A stretch of 38,102 nucleotides of DNA, taken from IMG/VR virus record IMGVR_UViG_3300033553_000148, positions 1 through 38,102 of that record; one strand, given 5' to 3'. This DNA comes from a virus. A program made the position numbers and the translations under genes. Of this stretch, positions 8,543 through 16,114 are shown piece by piece. Position 1 is the first letter of the stretch, and every line of letters begins with the position of its first letter. The notes below the pieces were generated by a model. It had not been told where the DNA came from. It searched no databases and saw nothing but the letters and a program-made list of their open reading frames with translations.

Positions 8543-10054
8543 TTATGGTGTGTCGTTCACTCTGGCAGAGACACTAAGACCAGTTATTTCAAGTCCACCT
8601 GTTGATTCAAGTCTAATCATTAGTTCTTTTCCCGAAGCGAAACTTAGTCCTGTTGATTCGATATTTAGAAAAGTACGCGCTGTCTTCCCTTCTGTAGAAA
8701 AACTACCAACTGTAGTGAAGACTGGTATACCAAGCTCTTTTTCTTCGTCCCATCTGTATTTCACAGTTAGACTTTCTCCGTATATTAGTCTTCTGAATGA
8801 TACTTTAATACTTAGGAGTGTCTTATCACTACTTAAATCACCAAAATTAAGAAGCTGACTTTCATAAATACTAGTGTAGGAGAAACCACCGTTTTCTGTT
8901 TTTGAAATACTCCCATCACCACTATGAGATATAAAGAAGTAATTTCCTGCTACCCCTATACTTTCGATTCCATTCACTGAATCAGCTTCTTCACAAACAA
9001 TGTCTAGTGAAAGAGCAAAAGGGTAATTAGCATTTTTTCTCCCGAAACTCCATATACCTTCACTATAAGAAGACCCTCCCTCAATATCCATTATTTTAGC
9101 TGCGAAGAATAGACGATTATTTTTAACCACTTTAGAGATTGGAATTACCTTACCTGTGAGGTCTTGAGTAAATACCTCCTTAACCACTTGTGGTGAGCCT
9201 CCTTGATAGATTTGGATAATCATTGAACCTTTATCAGCTCCCGTTACATTATTCAAATAGCGGTCTGTTACTCCTACTAAGTACCCTTCAACAGTTTCTA
9301 GGATTCTTAACTCACCCTCGCCCCAGTCAATTGCTTCCTGTACGTCTGTTGATGTAAGGTTCCAAAGGAATACTTTTGAAGCTCCATTAAAAGTAGAGAT
9401 AGGCGCACAAGCAATAGCTAGATAGTTACCGAAGTTACAAATAGAAGTAATCTTGAAGTTAGTTGGTAGGGTTAAGACAGCATCTTGGACAGTTCCGCCA
9501 GCGTTTACTCGTACTAGCTTGTTATTGTATGGAAGGTAAAGGTTGTCATCCTTTGCAATGACTCCCTGAGCCACAGAACTGATTGTAGCGACTGTTCCAG
9601 CAGCATTAGTGATAGTTGGTGTGCCTGAGAGCAAACCCCACTTAAAAACGCTTGTAGAGCCTTGAAAGCCCCATAGGTAGTCTTTGTATTCAACAAGACA
9701 GCCACTTTTAACGGCTCCGTTACCTTCTGATGAGGGTGGAAGTAACCAGATACCTGTTGTTGCATCGGTTCTGTATACAATTTTAGTTAGCCCCCCAGCG
9801 GTTTTACCTAGTCCGTAGATTTTAGAACTAGCAGAAGCATACACAAAGTCTTTGACAAAATATTGCTTCATGCCAGTTGGGGTAATATTATCATTTACAT
9901 CCAAAGCAAGGGTTCTGTATGGTGTTAATTTAGAGGCATCTGAAAAAATGTCAAAATGTTTTGCTATAGCAAATTTTGTGGTATTTTTTTCTCGGTGCGA
10001 ATCTGATACGCCACCCGAGAAGTTGTTTACTATTATTGGGATAGTTTTAGGCAT
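8543..10054 (-). CDS. Tail protein, probable beta-propeller/nozzle component (503 aa)
   Basis: A 503-residue, beta-rich protein beginning NNFSGGVSDSHREKNTTKFA, a start style common in podovirus tail or stabilisation proteins. Repeated short strands with Trp, Gly and Asp (LWGFQGSTSVFKWG, LYLPYNNKLVRVNAGG, FFISHSGDGSISKTENGG) suggest a propeller of several blades across residues 60-400, followed by a beta-sandwich end. It comes after the adaptor gene and a 29-aa ORF, the usual place of the tail nozzle. A TGTATAGA stretch just before the ATG may be a weak -10. The fold is inferred from composition; the exact family is not known. Confidence 0.6.
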   Translation of the reverse strand: MPKTIPIIVNNFSGGVSDSHREKNTTKFAIAKHFDIFSDASKLTPYRTLALDVNDNITPTGMKQYFVKDFVYASASSKIYGLGKTAGGLTKIVYRTDATTGIWLLPPSSEGNGAVKSGCLVEYKDYLWGFQGSTSVFKWGLLSGTPTITNAAGTVATISSVAQGVIAKDDNLYLPYNNKLVRVNAGGTVQDAVLTLPTNFKITSICNFGNYLAIACAPISTFNGASKVFLWNLTSTDVQEAIDWGEGELRILETVEGYLVGVTDRYLNNVTGADKGSMIIQIYQGGSPQVVKEVFTQDLTGKVIPISKVVKNNRLFFAAKIMDIEGGSSYSEGIWSFGRKNANYPFALSLDIVCEEADSVNGIESIGVAGNYFFISHSGDGSISKTENGGFSYTSIYESQLLNFGDLSSDKTLLSIKVSFRRLIYGESLTVKYRWDEEKELGIPVFTTVGSFSTEGKTARTFLNIESTGLSFASGKELMIRLESTGGLEITGLSVSARVNDTP

Positions 10055-10059
10055 ATTTT

Positions 10060-10149
10060 CTATACAGGTTTCGTTTGGTTGATAATTGTTGTAGACGGCT
10101 TACTTGTGTTAGTGATAGTAGTTGTAGGTTTTGATGTGTTAGTTATCAT
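10060..10149 (-). CDS. 29-residue protein made of three decapeptide-like repeats
   Basis: ATG 10149 lies one base after the adaptor gene's stop, and the frame ends at TAG 10060, six bases before the next ATG. The product is almost wholly repeats: ITNTSKPTTT, ITNTSKPSTT, IINQTKPV. Repeats of this kind (TNxxKPxTxx) occur in longer phage structural proteins. Tight spacing on both sides argues for a translated gene, perhaps a small virion linker; the alternative is a relic of a longer repeat protein. Confidence 0.5.
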   Translation of the reverse strand: MITNTSKPTTTITNTSKPSTTIINQTKPV

Positions 10150-10150
10150 A

Positions 10151-10873
10151 TTAACGATTGTTTTGTTGAGTTACCTTTAGCTTAGTAGGCTCGTCAGTGT
10201 TTCTAATAGAAAAGTATTGCTTCATCTTTGCTTCTTCCTTTTGCATTTCAACTGAGATAGGTTGTAGGTTGGCTAGCCCTAGAGTAATAGCACCATCGTA
10301 AGCGGCAGCAATAACGAAGCCACGATGCAATAAAGGAGCCACACCCGGAGACTTAGTTGTGTCTGTAGCAGCAAAGTAACTACCAGAGCGTTGGAAGTAG
10401 AATTTAAGACCAGCAGTAACAGATGCAATTGGTTTTGGATATAGTCTGATTATATTATCAGCGATTTTATCGTAGCCTGTTGGAAGTCCAGCAGTAACTA
10501 GCTCTGTGTCTATTGCTCCTGCAATGTCTGATTCGTTTATTACGTCTAGTTGTCGATAGATACCGCTAGCATCGAGTATATCAATGCGAGTAAGGCTTAA
10601 TATTGAGTTTCCTTGTTCGTCTGTAAGGAATGAATAGTCAGATTGGTTCGCTACTAGGTTAGTTGTTCCGATTGGTAGCTTAGTATGCGAACTATCATCC
10701 CACTGAAACCGTCGGTCAGCCGTAATTGCATAACCAGTAATAGTATCAAGGTGGTTATTTACGGAGTTCACAATACGTGCTGTAGGCCATTGTGTAGCGT
10801 CTACACGCATGAAGTTACGTACTTGCTGGACAATTCCTGTGTTGTTTGTGGCTTCTGAAAATGCTAGTGACAT
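10151..10873 (-). CDS. Head-tail adaptor/connector protein (240 aa)
   Basis: A 240-residue protein with a helical N-terminus (IVQQVRNFMRVDATQWPTAR and VNNHLDTITGYA) and a mixed beta region containing RLYPKPIASVTAGLKFYFQR, then a helical end (VEMQKEEAKMKQYFSIRN). This order and length resemble the adaptor or DNA-stabilising connector proteins that bind under the portal in tailed phages. It sits directly after the capsid and decoration genes and before the tail protein, the expected place. The start codon follows AATTAAAATAAT with no Shine-Dalgarno sequence. Confidence 0.65.
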   Translation of the reverse strand: MSLAFSEATNNTGIVQQVRNFMRVDATQWPTARIVNSVNNHLDTITGYAITADRRFQWDDSSHTKLPIGTTNLVANQSDYSFLTDEQGNSILSLTRIDILDASGIYRQLDVINESDIAGAIDTELVTAGLPTGYDKIADNIIRLYPKPIASVTAGLKFYFQRSGSYFAATDTTKSPGVAPLLHRGFVIAAAYDGAITLGLANLQPISVEMQKEEAKMKQYFSIRNTDEPTKLKVTQQNNR

Positions 10874-10927
10874 ATTATTTTAATTGCTATATCCACGCCC
10901 CCATAATTGAGGGAGTGAGAATAGCCG

Positions 10928-11377
10928 TTAAGCTGCTGCTACGTAGTAAAGAAGTGTTACCTCGATTACTCCGGCAGTAAGAGCTGCGGTGGCGATGGTT
11001 ACTGTTACGTTTCCTGCTGCTGTCAATTTCACTGGTGTAGCAAAGACTGGTACAGCGTTGATTCGTGCGTCTGCTGAAAGTGAAGCAACGGCTGTAGCTG
11101 CAAGTAGGGCTGTGGTTGAAGAACCAGCAGATGTTCCTACTGCTACTGTAGCTGCACCACCTGATGTACAGGCAGTAGTTGAGTTTATTGTTCCAGCAAC
11201 GATGACTGCATTGTCTGGTAGAGAGACTGTTCCAACTGGTGTGATGGTAGAGACTGCTCCTCCGTCTGTTGCAAAGCTATAAATAGCTCGTGCTGTTCTT
11301 AGTACACTGTCACCTGCGCCGTTTCCGGTTAGCTTTACGCTATCGAATGTTGGACTAATTCCATTAGAGACTGCCAT
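10928..11377 (-). CDS. Capsid decoration/head-stabilising protein (149 aa)
   Basis: A 149-residue, almost wholly beta protein rich in Ala, Thr, Val and Gly (SLPDNAVIVAGTINSTTACT, SADARINAVPVFATPVKLTA). It lies directly after the major capsid gene, separated by a 97-base gap holding two hairpins. Proteins of this size and composition next to the capsid gene usually sit on the outside of the head as cement or decoration trimers. No diagnostic motif is visible, so the call rests on place and composition. The leader before the ATG is A-rich (TAAATAAAAA) without a Shine-Dalgarno sequence. Confidence 0.6.
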   Translation of the reverse strand: MAVSNGISPTFDSVKLTGNGAGDSVLRTARAIYSFATDGGAVSTITPVGTVSLPDNAVIVAGTINSTTACTSGGAATVAVGTSAGSSTTALLAATAVASLSADARINAVPVFATPVKLTAAGNVTVTIATAALTAGVIEVTLLYYVAAA

Positions 11378-11424
11378 TTTTTATTTAGTGTTAGTTCTTA
11401 CTGAGGGGATTTAAGGCGAAACGC

Positions 11425-11468
11425 TGGTGGGGACATTTCACCCTAAAGCCCCCCAATAAGAGGGCTGT
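11425..11468 (-). terminator. Two hairpins between capsid and decoration genes; weak terminator or RNA-processing site
   Basis: Arms AGCCCC (11447-11452) and AGGGCT (11461-11466), pairing with one G-U, form a stem on the minus strand that is followed by only CTTTAG. A second stem pairs GGTG (11426-11429) with CACC (11439-11442). The short U-run suggests partial termination or transcript stabilisation downstream of the highly expressed capsid gene. Confidence 0.35.
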
Positions 11469-11474
11469 TAATGG

Positions 11475-12332
11475 TTAAGCTAGGGTGATGTCGATTGTGT
11501 GAGTAAGACGTGGTGTCCAAGCCTTGAAACCGATGTAGCCGTAAGTTACGACTTCCATACCTGTTTTACCTGATACCATCTTTTCATCAGTCTTGACTCC
11601 TCCCGGCATTGCTGTAGTTGAAACGTTCTTAACGCCAGCTACTCGGTGTGCTAGGTTTGTCCATGTCTTTGTTCCAACAGTTGCATCAGTGAATGTTCCT
11701 GTTCGTACAACGAAGATGTCAACACCCATCCAGTTAGTTACCTTTCCGTTGTTTAGTACTGCATCTGAGTTGTTGAAACCGTTAGAAGCTCCAGCTTGGA
11801 TGATACCTACAAGGTCAGTGTTTTCTACTACACAGTACATGTTACCGTAGTAACCTTCTGCGTAACCACCGAGTTGTGACACGATGTTAGAGAAGATAAC
11901 GTTAACGTTAGCTGGTGTAGTGAATCCTCCTACTGGTGTTGTGTATGCTCCTGTTCCGTCTTCTGTAAGGTTGTTTAGTACGAATTCGTCAATCTTCTTT
12001 GCTACGTTGAACGCCATTTGTTCAGTTCGTGAAGCGAATAGGTTGAAGTTACTCATCAACTCTTGGAAGTCCATTACGTGTTCTGAAACGATAAACTCGT
12101 CAGTAACGTCTAGGGCTTCGTCAGTAGTTGTGAAGTCTGCTGCTGTGTATGTACCAGCAAGAGCTTGTACAGTTACAGTTGGTGTTGAGCCGTATGGAGA
12201 TTGGATTCGCTTGTTTCCAGAACGGTCTACGATAGTGATTTTTTCAGTTACCATCGCTCCTCGTAATAGAGTATCGATAGTTGCTGAACGGTATTTGTCT
12301 CTGTAAGTCCTGCTAGAAATCGTGTTTGCCAT
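11475..12332 (-). CDS. Major capsid protein, HK97-fold type (285 aa)
   Basis: A 285-residue protein with the layout of short HK97-fold capsid proteins. The start is polar, and the E-loop/P-domain region includes GAMVTEKITIVDRSGNKRIQ. A long central spine helix covers residues about 100-125 (FASRTEQMAFNVAKKIDEFV), then an A-domain with AEGYYGNMYCVVENTDLV and a beta-rich end (VVTYGYIGFKAWTPRLTHTI). It follows the scaffold gene, with an HNH gene inserted between, and precedes the decoration gene. One of the 33-base inverted repeats, carrying a TGGTATATT box, lies just upstream and may supply a promoter. No protease or delta domain is seen. Confidence 0.8.
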   Translation of the reverse strand: MANTISSRTYRDKYRSATIDTLLRGAMVTEKITIVDRSGNKRIQSPYGSTPTVTVQALAGTYTAADFTTTDEALDVTDEFIVSEHVMDFQELMSNFNLFASRTEQMAFNVAKKIDEFVLNNLTEDGTGAYTTPVGGFTTPANVNVIFSNIVSQLGGYAEGYYGNMYCVVENTDLVGIIQAGASNGFNNSDAVLNNGKVTNWMGVDIFVVRTGTFTDATVGTKTWTNLAHRVAGVKNVSTTAMPGGVKTDEKMVSGKTGMEVVTYGYIGFKAWTPRLTHTIDITLA

Positions 12333-12356
12333 TTTAATTAGGGTTTAATTTGCGTA

Positions 12357-12389
12357 CTTTACAATTAAATATACCAATTAACTTACGAT
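12357..12389 (+). repeat. Left arm of a 33/34-base inverted repeat flanking the HNH gene
   Basis: Read on the minus strand, this arm is ATCGTA, AGT, then TAATTGGTATATTTAATTGT and AAAG. The arm at 13017..13050, read on the plus strand, is ATCGTA, TTC, the same 20 bases, then CAAAG. About 30 of 34 positions match. The arm overlaps the last codons and stop of the HNH gene, and on the minus strand it carries TGGTATATT upstream of the capsid gene. Confidence 0.85.
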
Positions 12390-12982
12390 ATTAGTTTGAT
12401 GAAAAGTTCTCTCATTTCTTCTTCTGATGCCTTCTTTCTCGGATGATGGAAATGACAAAGTGTAATGCCGTTGGAAAGTTCGTAGCGTAGGTCTGGGTAT
12501 TCAGAGAATCTAAAGATGTGATGCACCTCTAGTTGTCCTGAACATCCTTTATTTCTAAGTTTGCATTTCTTGCCGTCTCTTTCTTTACAGGCTTTCACCC
12601 AGTCAAAGTGATTACTACCCACTTGCCTGTTAAACTTTTTAAGTTTACTCCGGTCTGCTATCCAGTTGGCGTTCTTTTCGCCAGCCATAAAGCCTTTTAG
12701 ACCCTTGTTCCAAGCAGTCCTGCCCCTACCAGCAAGTCCAATCTTGATGCGAGCCTCTGGAGACATAACCTTCCCCTTCTGACCCTCACCGATTCTTTTC
12801 TTATGCTCCTCTGTAAGTGGTCTACCTTTTCGGTAAGTCCTGAGCATCTCTAGGTTACTAGGTATCTTACCTATATGTGACTTAGAAAGATTTGCTTTGT
12901 GTTCATCTGTGAACACCTTGCCCTTCTTGGCAAGTGAGAGTTTCAATTTTAGTTCATCCGACATCTTTTCTCCTTTTTTCAT
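12383..12982 (-). CDS. HNH homing endonuclease with NUMOD-type repeats, inserted between scaffold and capsid genes
   Basis: A 199-residue protein. Residues 5-100 hold several NUMOD3-like DNA-contact repeats (KLSLAKKGKVFTDEHKANLS, RKGRPLTEEHKKRIGEGQKG, SPEARIKIGLAGRG). Residues about 130-185 form an HNH nuclease: CKERDGKKCKLRN, CSGQLEVHHIFRFSE, NGITLCHFHH. Its fold resembles the 29647..30294 protein in this window. It breaks the usual scaffold-capsid adjacency and lies inside an inverted repeat (12357..12389 and 13017..13050). It has its own TGCTATAAT box exactly 6 bases before the ATG, so its mRNA would be leaderless. Probably a selfish mobile gene. Confidence 0.8.
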   Translation of the reverse strand: MKKGEKMSDELKLKLSLAKKGKVFTDEHKANLSKSHIGKIPSNLEMLRTYRKGRPLTEEHKKRIGEGQKGKVMSPEARIKIGLAGRGRTAWNKGLKGFMAGEKNANWIADRSKLKKFNRQVGSNHFDWVKACKERDGKKCKLRNKGCSGQLEVHHIFRFSEYPDLRYELSNGITLCHFHHPRKKASEEEMRELFIKLIS

Positions 12983-12988
12983 ACCTTT

Positions 12989-12997
12989 ATTATAGCA
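12989..12997 (-). promoter_or_regulatory. Extended -10 TGCTATAAT giving a leaderless HNH mRNA
   Basis: On the minus strand TGC then TATAAT lies with exactly 6 bases (AAAGGT) before ATG 12982, so the predicted start of transcription is the A of the ATG. No -35 is visible. Confidence 0.7.
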
Positions 12998-13016
12998 TGA
13001 GTATATAGAGATAACT

Positions 13017-13050
13017 ATCGTATTCTAATTGGTATATTTAATTGTCAAAG
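13017..13050 (+). repeat. Right arm of the inverted repeat flanking the HNH gene
   Basis: Contains TAATTGGTATATTTAATTGT on the plus strand, the exact reverse complement of 12361-12380, with the match extending outward and inward to about 33 bases. It lies between the HNH promoter and the end of the scaffold gene. Confidence 0.85.
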
Positions 13051-13075
13051 AACTTGTTAACCCCACCAGTGGCTA

Positions 13076-13594
13076 CTAGCGCTTGGCGAACTTCAAACGA
13101 GTGAGTCGGGCAATGTCTTCTTCCGAGTCTGGTAGGATTCCTTTACTGGAATCTGCCAAGAGTCGTTCGTCTGAGATTACTCCACTTGCTGCTCGTCTTC
13201 CTGTACCCGTATTGACTGCCATTGCAGATGTACGTTGTTCTGCCTTTTCAGCGAGAGTAGCTTTTAAGAATGTAGATTTAAGGGCTTCGGCAACACTAAT
13301 CTTTTTATAGTTAGCATAGTCGGTTACTTCATCTAAATCTTCTTCGGTTTCAATGTTAGCCTTTTGAAGTGCCAGCATGTCAAAGGTCGAAAGTCCACTT
13401 TGATTTTTTGGAGTGTCTGAATGTTTTGCTTTAGCCTTGATGATAGCTTGTTCAGCTTTCTTAGCACGAGCTTCCCAGTCAATTTGTTCCACTTCCTCTT
13501 CTTGTTCGGTTTCTACTTCCACCACTTCATCGTTATCTTGAGATTCCTCTACTTCGATAACTTCATCTTCTGTATCTTCGCCGTAATTATCCAT
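13076..13594 (-). CDS. Capsid scaffolding protein (172 aa)
   Basis: A 172-residue protein with a very acidic start (residues 4-40, runs of Glu and Asp such as EVVEVETEQEEEVEQ), a helical middle (WEARAKKAEQAIIKAKAK) and a basic end (LTRLKFAKR). This acid-helix-basic order, with position just before the capsid gene, is typical of phage scaffolds, whose basic tail binds the capsid protein. An extended -10 box lies upstream (13649..13657), with a leader holding a small TTCCG/CGGAA hairpin. The call is by composition and context rather than a recognised motif. Confidence 0.65.
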   Translation of the reverse strand: MDNYGEDTEDEVIEVEESQDNDEVVEVETEQEEEVEQIDWEARAKKAEQAIIKAKAKHSDTPKNQSGLSTFDMLALQKANIETEEDLDEVTDYANYKKISVAEALKSTFLKATLAEKAEQRTSAMAVNTGTGRRAASGVISDERLLADSSKGILPDSEEDIARLTRLKFAKR

Positions 13595-13648
13595 ACGCTT
13601 GGGTTAGTGAAGGCATGTTTTGATTCCGCCAACTCGGAAGTTACTAAT

Positions 13649-13657
13649 ATTATAACA
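13649..13657 (-). promoter_or_regulatory. Extended -10 TGTTATAAT before the scaffold/capsid genes
   Basis: On the minus strand TGTTATAAT would start transcription near 13642, giving a leader of about 48 bases to ATG 13594. The leader contains a hairpin with arms TTCCG and CGGAA. This could boost capsid and scaffold expression within the late operon. Confidence 0.55.
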
Positions 13658-13667
13658 CGTAGAGTCT

Positions 13668-14003
13668 TTACTTCGCACTATCTTTCTGGAGACGTGCAAG
13701 CACTTGCTCTGGGCTTTCGTCTTTCTTTCCTACTAAGGTCTTAATAACAGCAAATGAGCCTTCAATGTGGCGCACTAGTTGCTGTCGTGCTGTGACGGCT
13801 AGTAAGGCTTGCTCTGGTGACATTTCACTGATTTGTAGCTGAGTAAGGAAGTCGTTATTAAGGTGAATTGGATTACCGGCTGACAGTTCTGGATAAAATA
13901 TCTTTCGTAATGCTTCAATCGCTCCTTCACGTTCTTCAAACATAGCCTTTAATACGGCAATGTCTTGTGCAGTCATGCGTGGCTCTGTGCTGGAAATATT
14001 CAT
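13668..14003 (-). CDS. Helical protein of the head block, function unknown (111 aa)
   Basis: A 111-residue, predicted mainly helical protein (MTAQDIAVLKAMFEEREGAI, SPEQALLAVTARQQLVRHIE, and a C-terminus ending in SPEQVLARLQKDSAK). It begins one base after the 87-aa gene's stop and precedes the scaffold gene. Small helical proteins between portal and scaffold in tailed phages can be head-assembly or closure factors. No motif was recognised, so no function is assigned. The start follows the pattern of very short gaps without a Shine-Dalgarno sequence. Confidence 0.6.
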   Translation of the reverse strand: MNISSTEPRMTAQDIAVLKAMFEEREGAIEALRKIFYPELSAGNPIHLNNDFLTQLQISEMSPEQALLAVTARQQLVRHIEGSFAVIKTLVGKKDESPEQVLARLQKDSAK

Positions 14004-14004
14004 A

Positions 14005-14268
14005 CTACTTAGCTTTCTTAGGTGTTACTAACTTTGCTTTCATTTCTGCTAGCTCAATGTCATTTGCATCTGGTTCTGGTTCAATAACATCTTCTGGAGT
14101 AAGTCCGTACTTAGCAAATAGTGCGGCTTTCTTTGCCTCATATTTAACAGGGTTCTGTACCTTGTATTTTGCTAACGTGTCGAGAATCTCCACTTGAGAC
14201 ATCGGGGTAGCACCTTGTAATACTTCTTCTGGACTTGGTCGAAACTTTTTGAATTTAAGTTCTGCCAT
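14005..14268 (-). CDS. Small protein of the portal-scaffold interval (87 aa)
   Basis: Taken from ATG 14268 (MAELKFKKFRPSPEEVLQGA). An upstream ATG at 14298 would add ten residues that look like leader (IIKSY). The protein is charged and helical, with KYKVQNPVKYEAKKAALFAK in the middle and a Lys-rich end (TPKKAK). It lies between portal and the 111-aa gene, with one base to the next gene. The family is unknown to me. The repeated use of SPEE/SPEQ and TPED helix-capping turns is shared with the next gene and may reflect a related fold. Confidence 0.6.
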   Translation of the reverse strand: MAELKFKKFRPSPEEVLQGATPMSQVEILDTLAKYKVQNPVKYEAKKAALFAKYGLTPEDVIEPEPDANDIELAEMKAKLVTPKKAK

Positions 14269-14312
14269 ATATGATTTTATTATTTTTATTAACTGCATAA
14301 TTTAATCCCCAC

Positions 14313-16112
14313 CTATGGTGTTGCTTGGGGAAGGGCTGCTTGTTCTTGTTCTATTGGTGTAGGCGCAGTAGCGACATCTACGAGTTGCATTGGTGAGAAA
14401 ATACCAGTCTCTTCTAGAATCTTAGCGAGTACTAGTCTTGAGTTTTCAATATCACCAAGTTGAGCTAGGTTTCCTAGTACACCTGTGAGGGTTGCTAGCG
14501 TGGCTTGCTTGTCTGATTGCTCATTAGTGACTTCTACTTCAATATCCCACTCAAAGTCCTTAAAGACTTCTTTCCATGTTTTTTCGTCAAGGTCATCTGG
14601 CTTGAAGTAACGAGTGTTACCGAGTGTTTTCATTTCATTAGTGACTTCTTTCTCCGCATTAGTTGGGTCAAAAGGAGTTGGTAAGGCTGAATCGTCATCA
14701 TTTTCTAGAGCTGTGATTACCTTTGCTACCGCTATTTTGTTGTATCGTCTTACTGCTTCGCTTGGAACATAGAGAGTATCAATCTGTTTAATACTCATAT
14801 CGTCTAGTACAGCTACTATCTCATCTTTAGTGTTGAGTTGCTTCTTGATGTGAGGGATAACAAATGTTCGCCAGATTTCTTCTAGTGCTAGTCCTTTATT
14901 CTCGGTCATCAGTTCAAAGAGTGAAAGACCTTGAGCTGTAGTTATCTGTACAGTACCCAGAGCCGTGCCTGATGGTGGTGTGGTGCCTCGTACTGCGTCT
15001 GGTGTGCTTGATGCTTCAGTAGCTTGTCCTCTCCAGTCTGTCTTAGCACTCATTAGAGAACCAATGTCATGTGAGTTGTTAGCTATTTGTGTTAGTGGTT
15101 GGTTCGGGTCGTGGATTAACACTGAGCCAGTGTCCATAGACATAGCGTTCTTACCTTGGAAATCAGGGTCAGAGGTTTGAAAGATGAGTTTAGAGGCAAG
15201 GTCGAGCTGGTCTTTAATAGCCTTCTCGTTATGGTTCACCATCCACTGTGCTTCAAAGAGATGTTCTACTGCACCAATAGCCATAACACGGCCATCTTCT
15301 TTGATGAGGTGTGCGATATGGTATGGGTTCTTCTCTTGTCCTGAATAGAGTGTGAAGTCGTTGTATTCGCCGTTCTCTACTGTAGTAAATGAACAGACAT
15401 GAACTTGCTGTACGTAAATACCATCGTCTGTTTCCTTTCCAGTTAATAGAGACTTCTCTAGTTCACCGTGTAGCTCATATACTTCGATGTATTCAGCGTT
15501 GTTGCTGTCTACGTTATTACCTCCACTTGTTTCGCGCGACTGCATTGATTGAGAAATCAATACCTCCACTTGCTCTTGGTCATACAGTTTATTCTTTCTA
15601 AGTTGTGCTGGAGTGTAGTAGTTCTTTTCAATAACAGGATTACTATAGAAATCCATAGCATCCACAATTAGACGATTCCACGGTACTACTGTTGACACTA
15701 GTTCACCATCAATCTCTACGAACTTAGAAACGGCAGAGCCATAGCGAGATAGAACACGGCCCCAGTCGTTTAGCCATACACCAAATCCACTCTTACGCAT
15801 CCATTCCTTACTCTTAGCGTTAGCTAGTAGTGATGTTACGTGGTCAGAGCTTTTAGTTCCTTTGATACGGATATTTGCTCGGTCAATATCAGTTGCTCGA
15901 TACCAGATGTTTACCGCTGCTGTGACAATATTGAAGAAAGGCTTTTCTCTACCTAGTGAATCAGTAAGACCACTAGTGTGTTTACTATTTAAATATGCTT
16001 CAATCTTATCTACGTTCTCTTTTGGAGAAAAGCTAACATACTCACTAATCTGAGTGTTGCCGTTGATATAGTTTTGTTCTTGTCTACGGATTATTTCGTG
16101 TACGGTTTCCAT
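14313..16112 (-). CDS. Portal protein (599 aa)
   Basis: A 599-residue protein directly after TerL with a two-base gap, the standard place and size for a portal. The start (ETVHEIIRRQEQNYINGNTQ) and the early KPFFNIVTAAVNIWYRATDI region match the clamp-domain opening of podovirus and siphovirus portals. The middle contains VPWNRLIVDAMDFYSNPVIE and a Gln/Ser-rich region. SSTPDAVRGTTPPSGTALGT near residue 370 precedes a long helix, and the C-terminus is helical and acidic (LATLTGVLGNLAQLGD). It forms the dodecameric DNA channel at one head vertex and docks the terminase. Confidence comes from both size and context. Confidence 0.8.
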   Translation of the reverse strand: METVHEIIRRQEQNYINGNTQISEYVSFSPKENVDKIEAYLNSKHTSGLTDSLGREKPFFNIVTAAVNIWYRATDIDRANIRIKGTKSSDHVTSLLANAKSKEWMRKSGFGVWLNDWGRVLSRYGSAVSKFVEIDGELVSTVVPWNRLIVDAMDFYSNPVIEKNYYTPAQLRKNKLYDQEQVEVLISQSMQSRETSGGNNVDSNNAEYIEVYELHGELEKSLLTGKETDDGIYVQQVHVCSFTTVENGEYNDFTLYSGQEKNPYHIAHLIKEDGRVMAIGAVEHLFEAQWMVNHNEKAIKDQLDLASKLIFQTSDPDFQGKNAMSMDTGSVLIHDPNQPLTQIANNSHDIGSLMSAKTDWRGQATEASSTPDAVRGTTPPSGTALGTVQITTAQGLSLFELMTENKGLALEEIWRTFVIPHIKKQLNTKDEIVAVLDDMSIKQIDTLYVPSEAVRRYNKIAVAKVITALENDDDSALPTPFDPTNAEKEVTNEMKTLGNTRYFKPDDLDEKTWKEVFKDFEWDIEVEVTNEQSDKQATLATLTGVLGNLAQLGDIENSRLVLAKILEETGIFSPMQLVDVATAPTPIEQEQAALPQATP

Positions 16113-16114
16113 GT

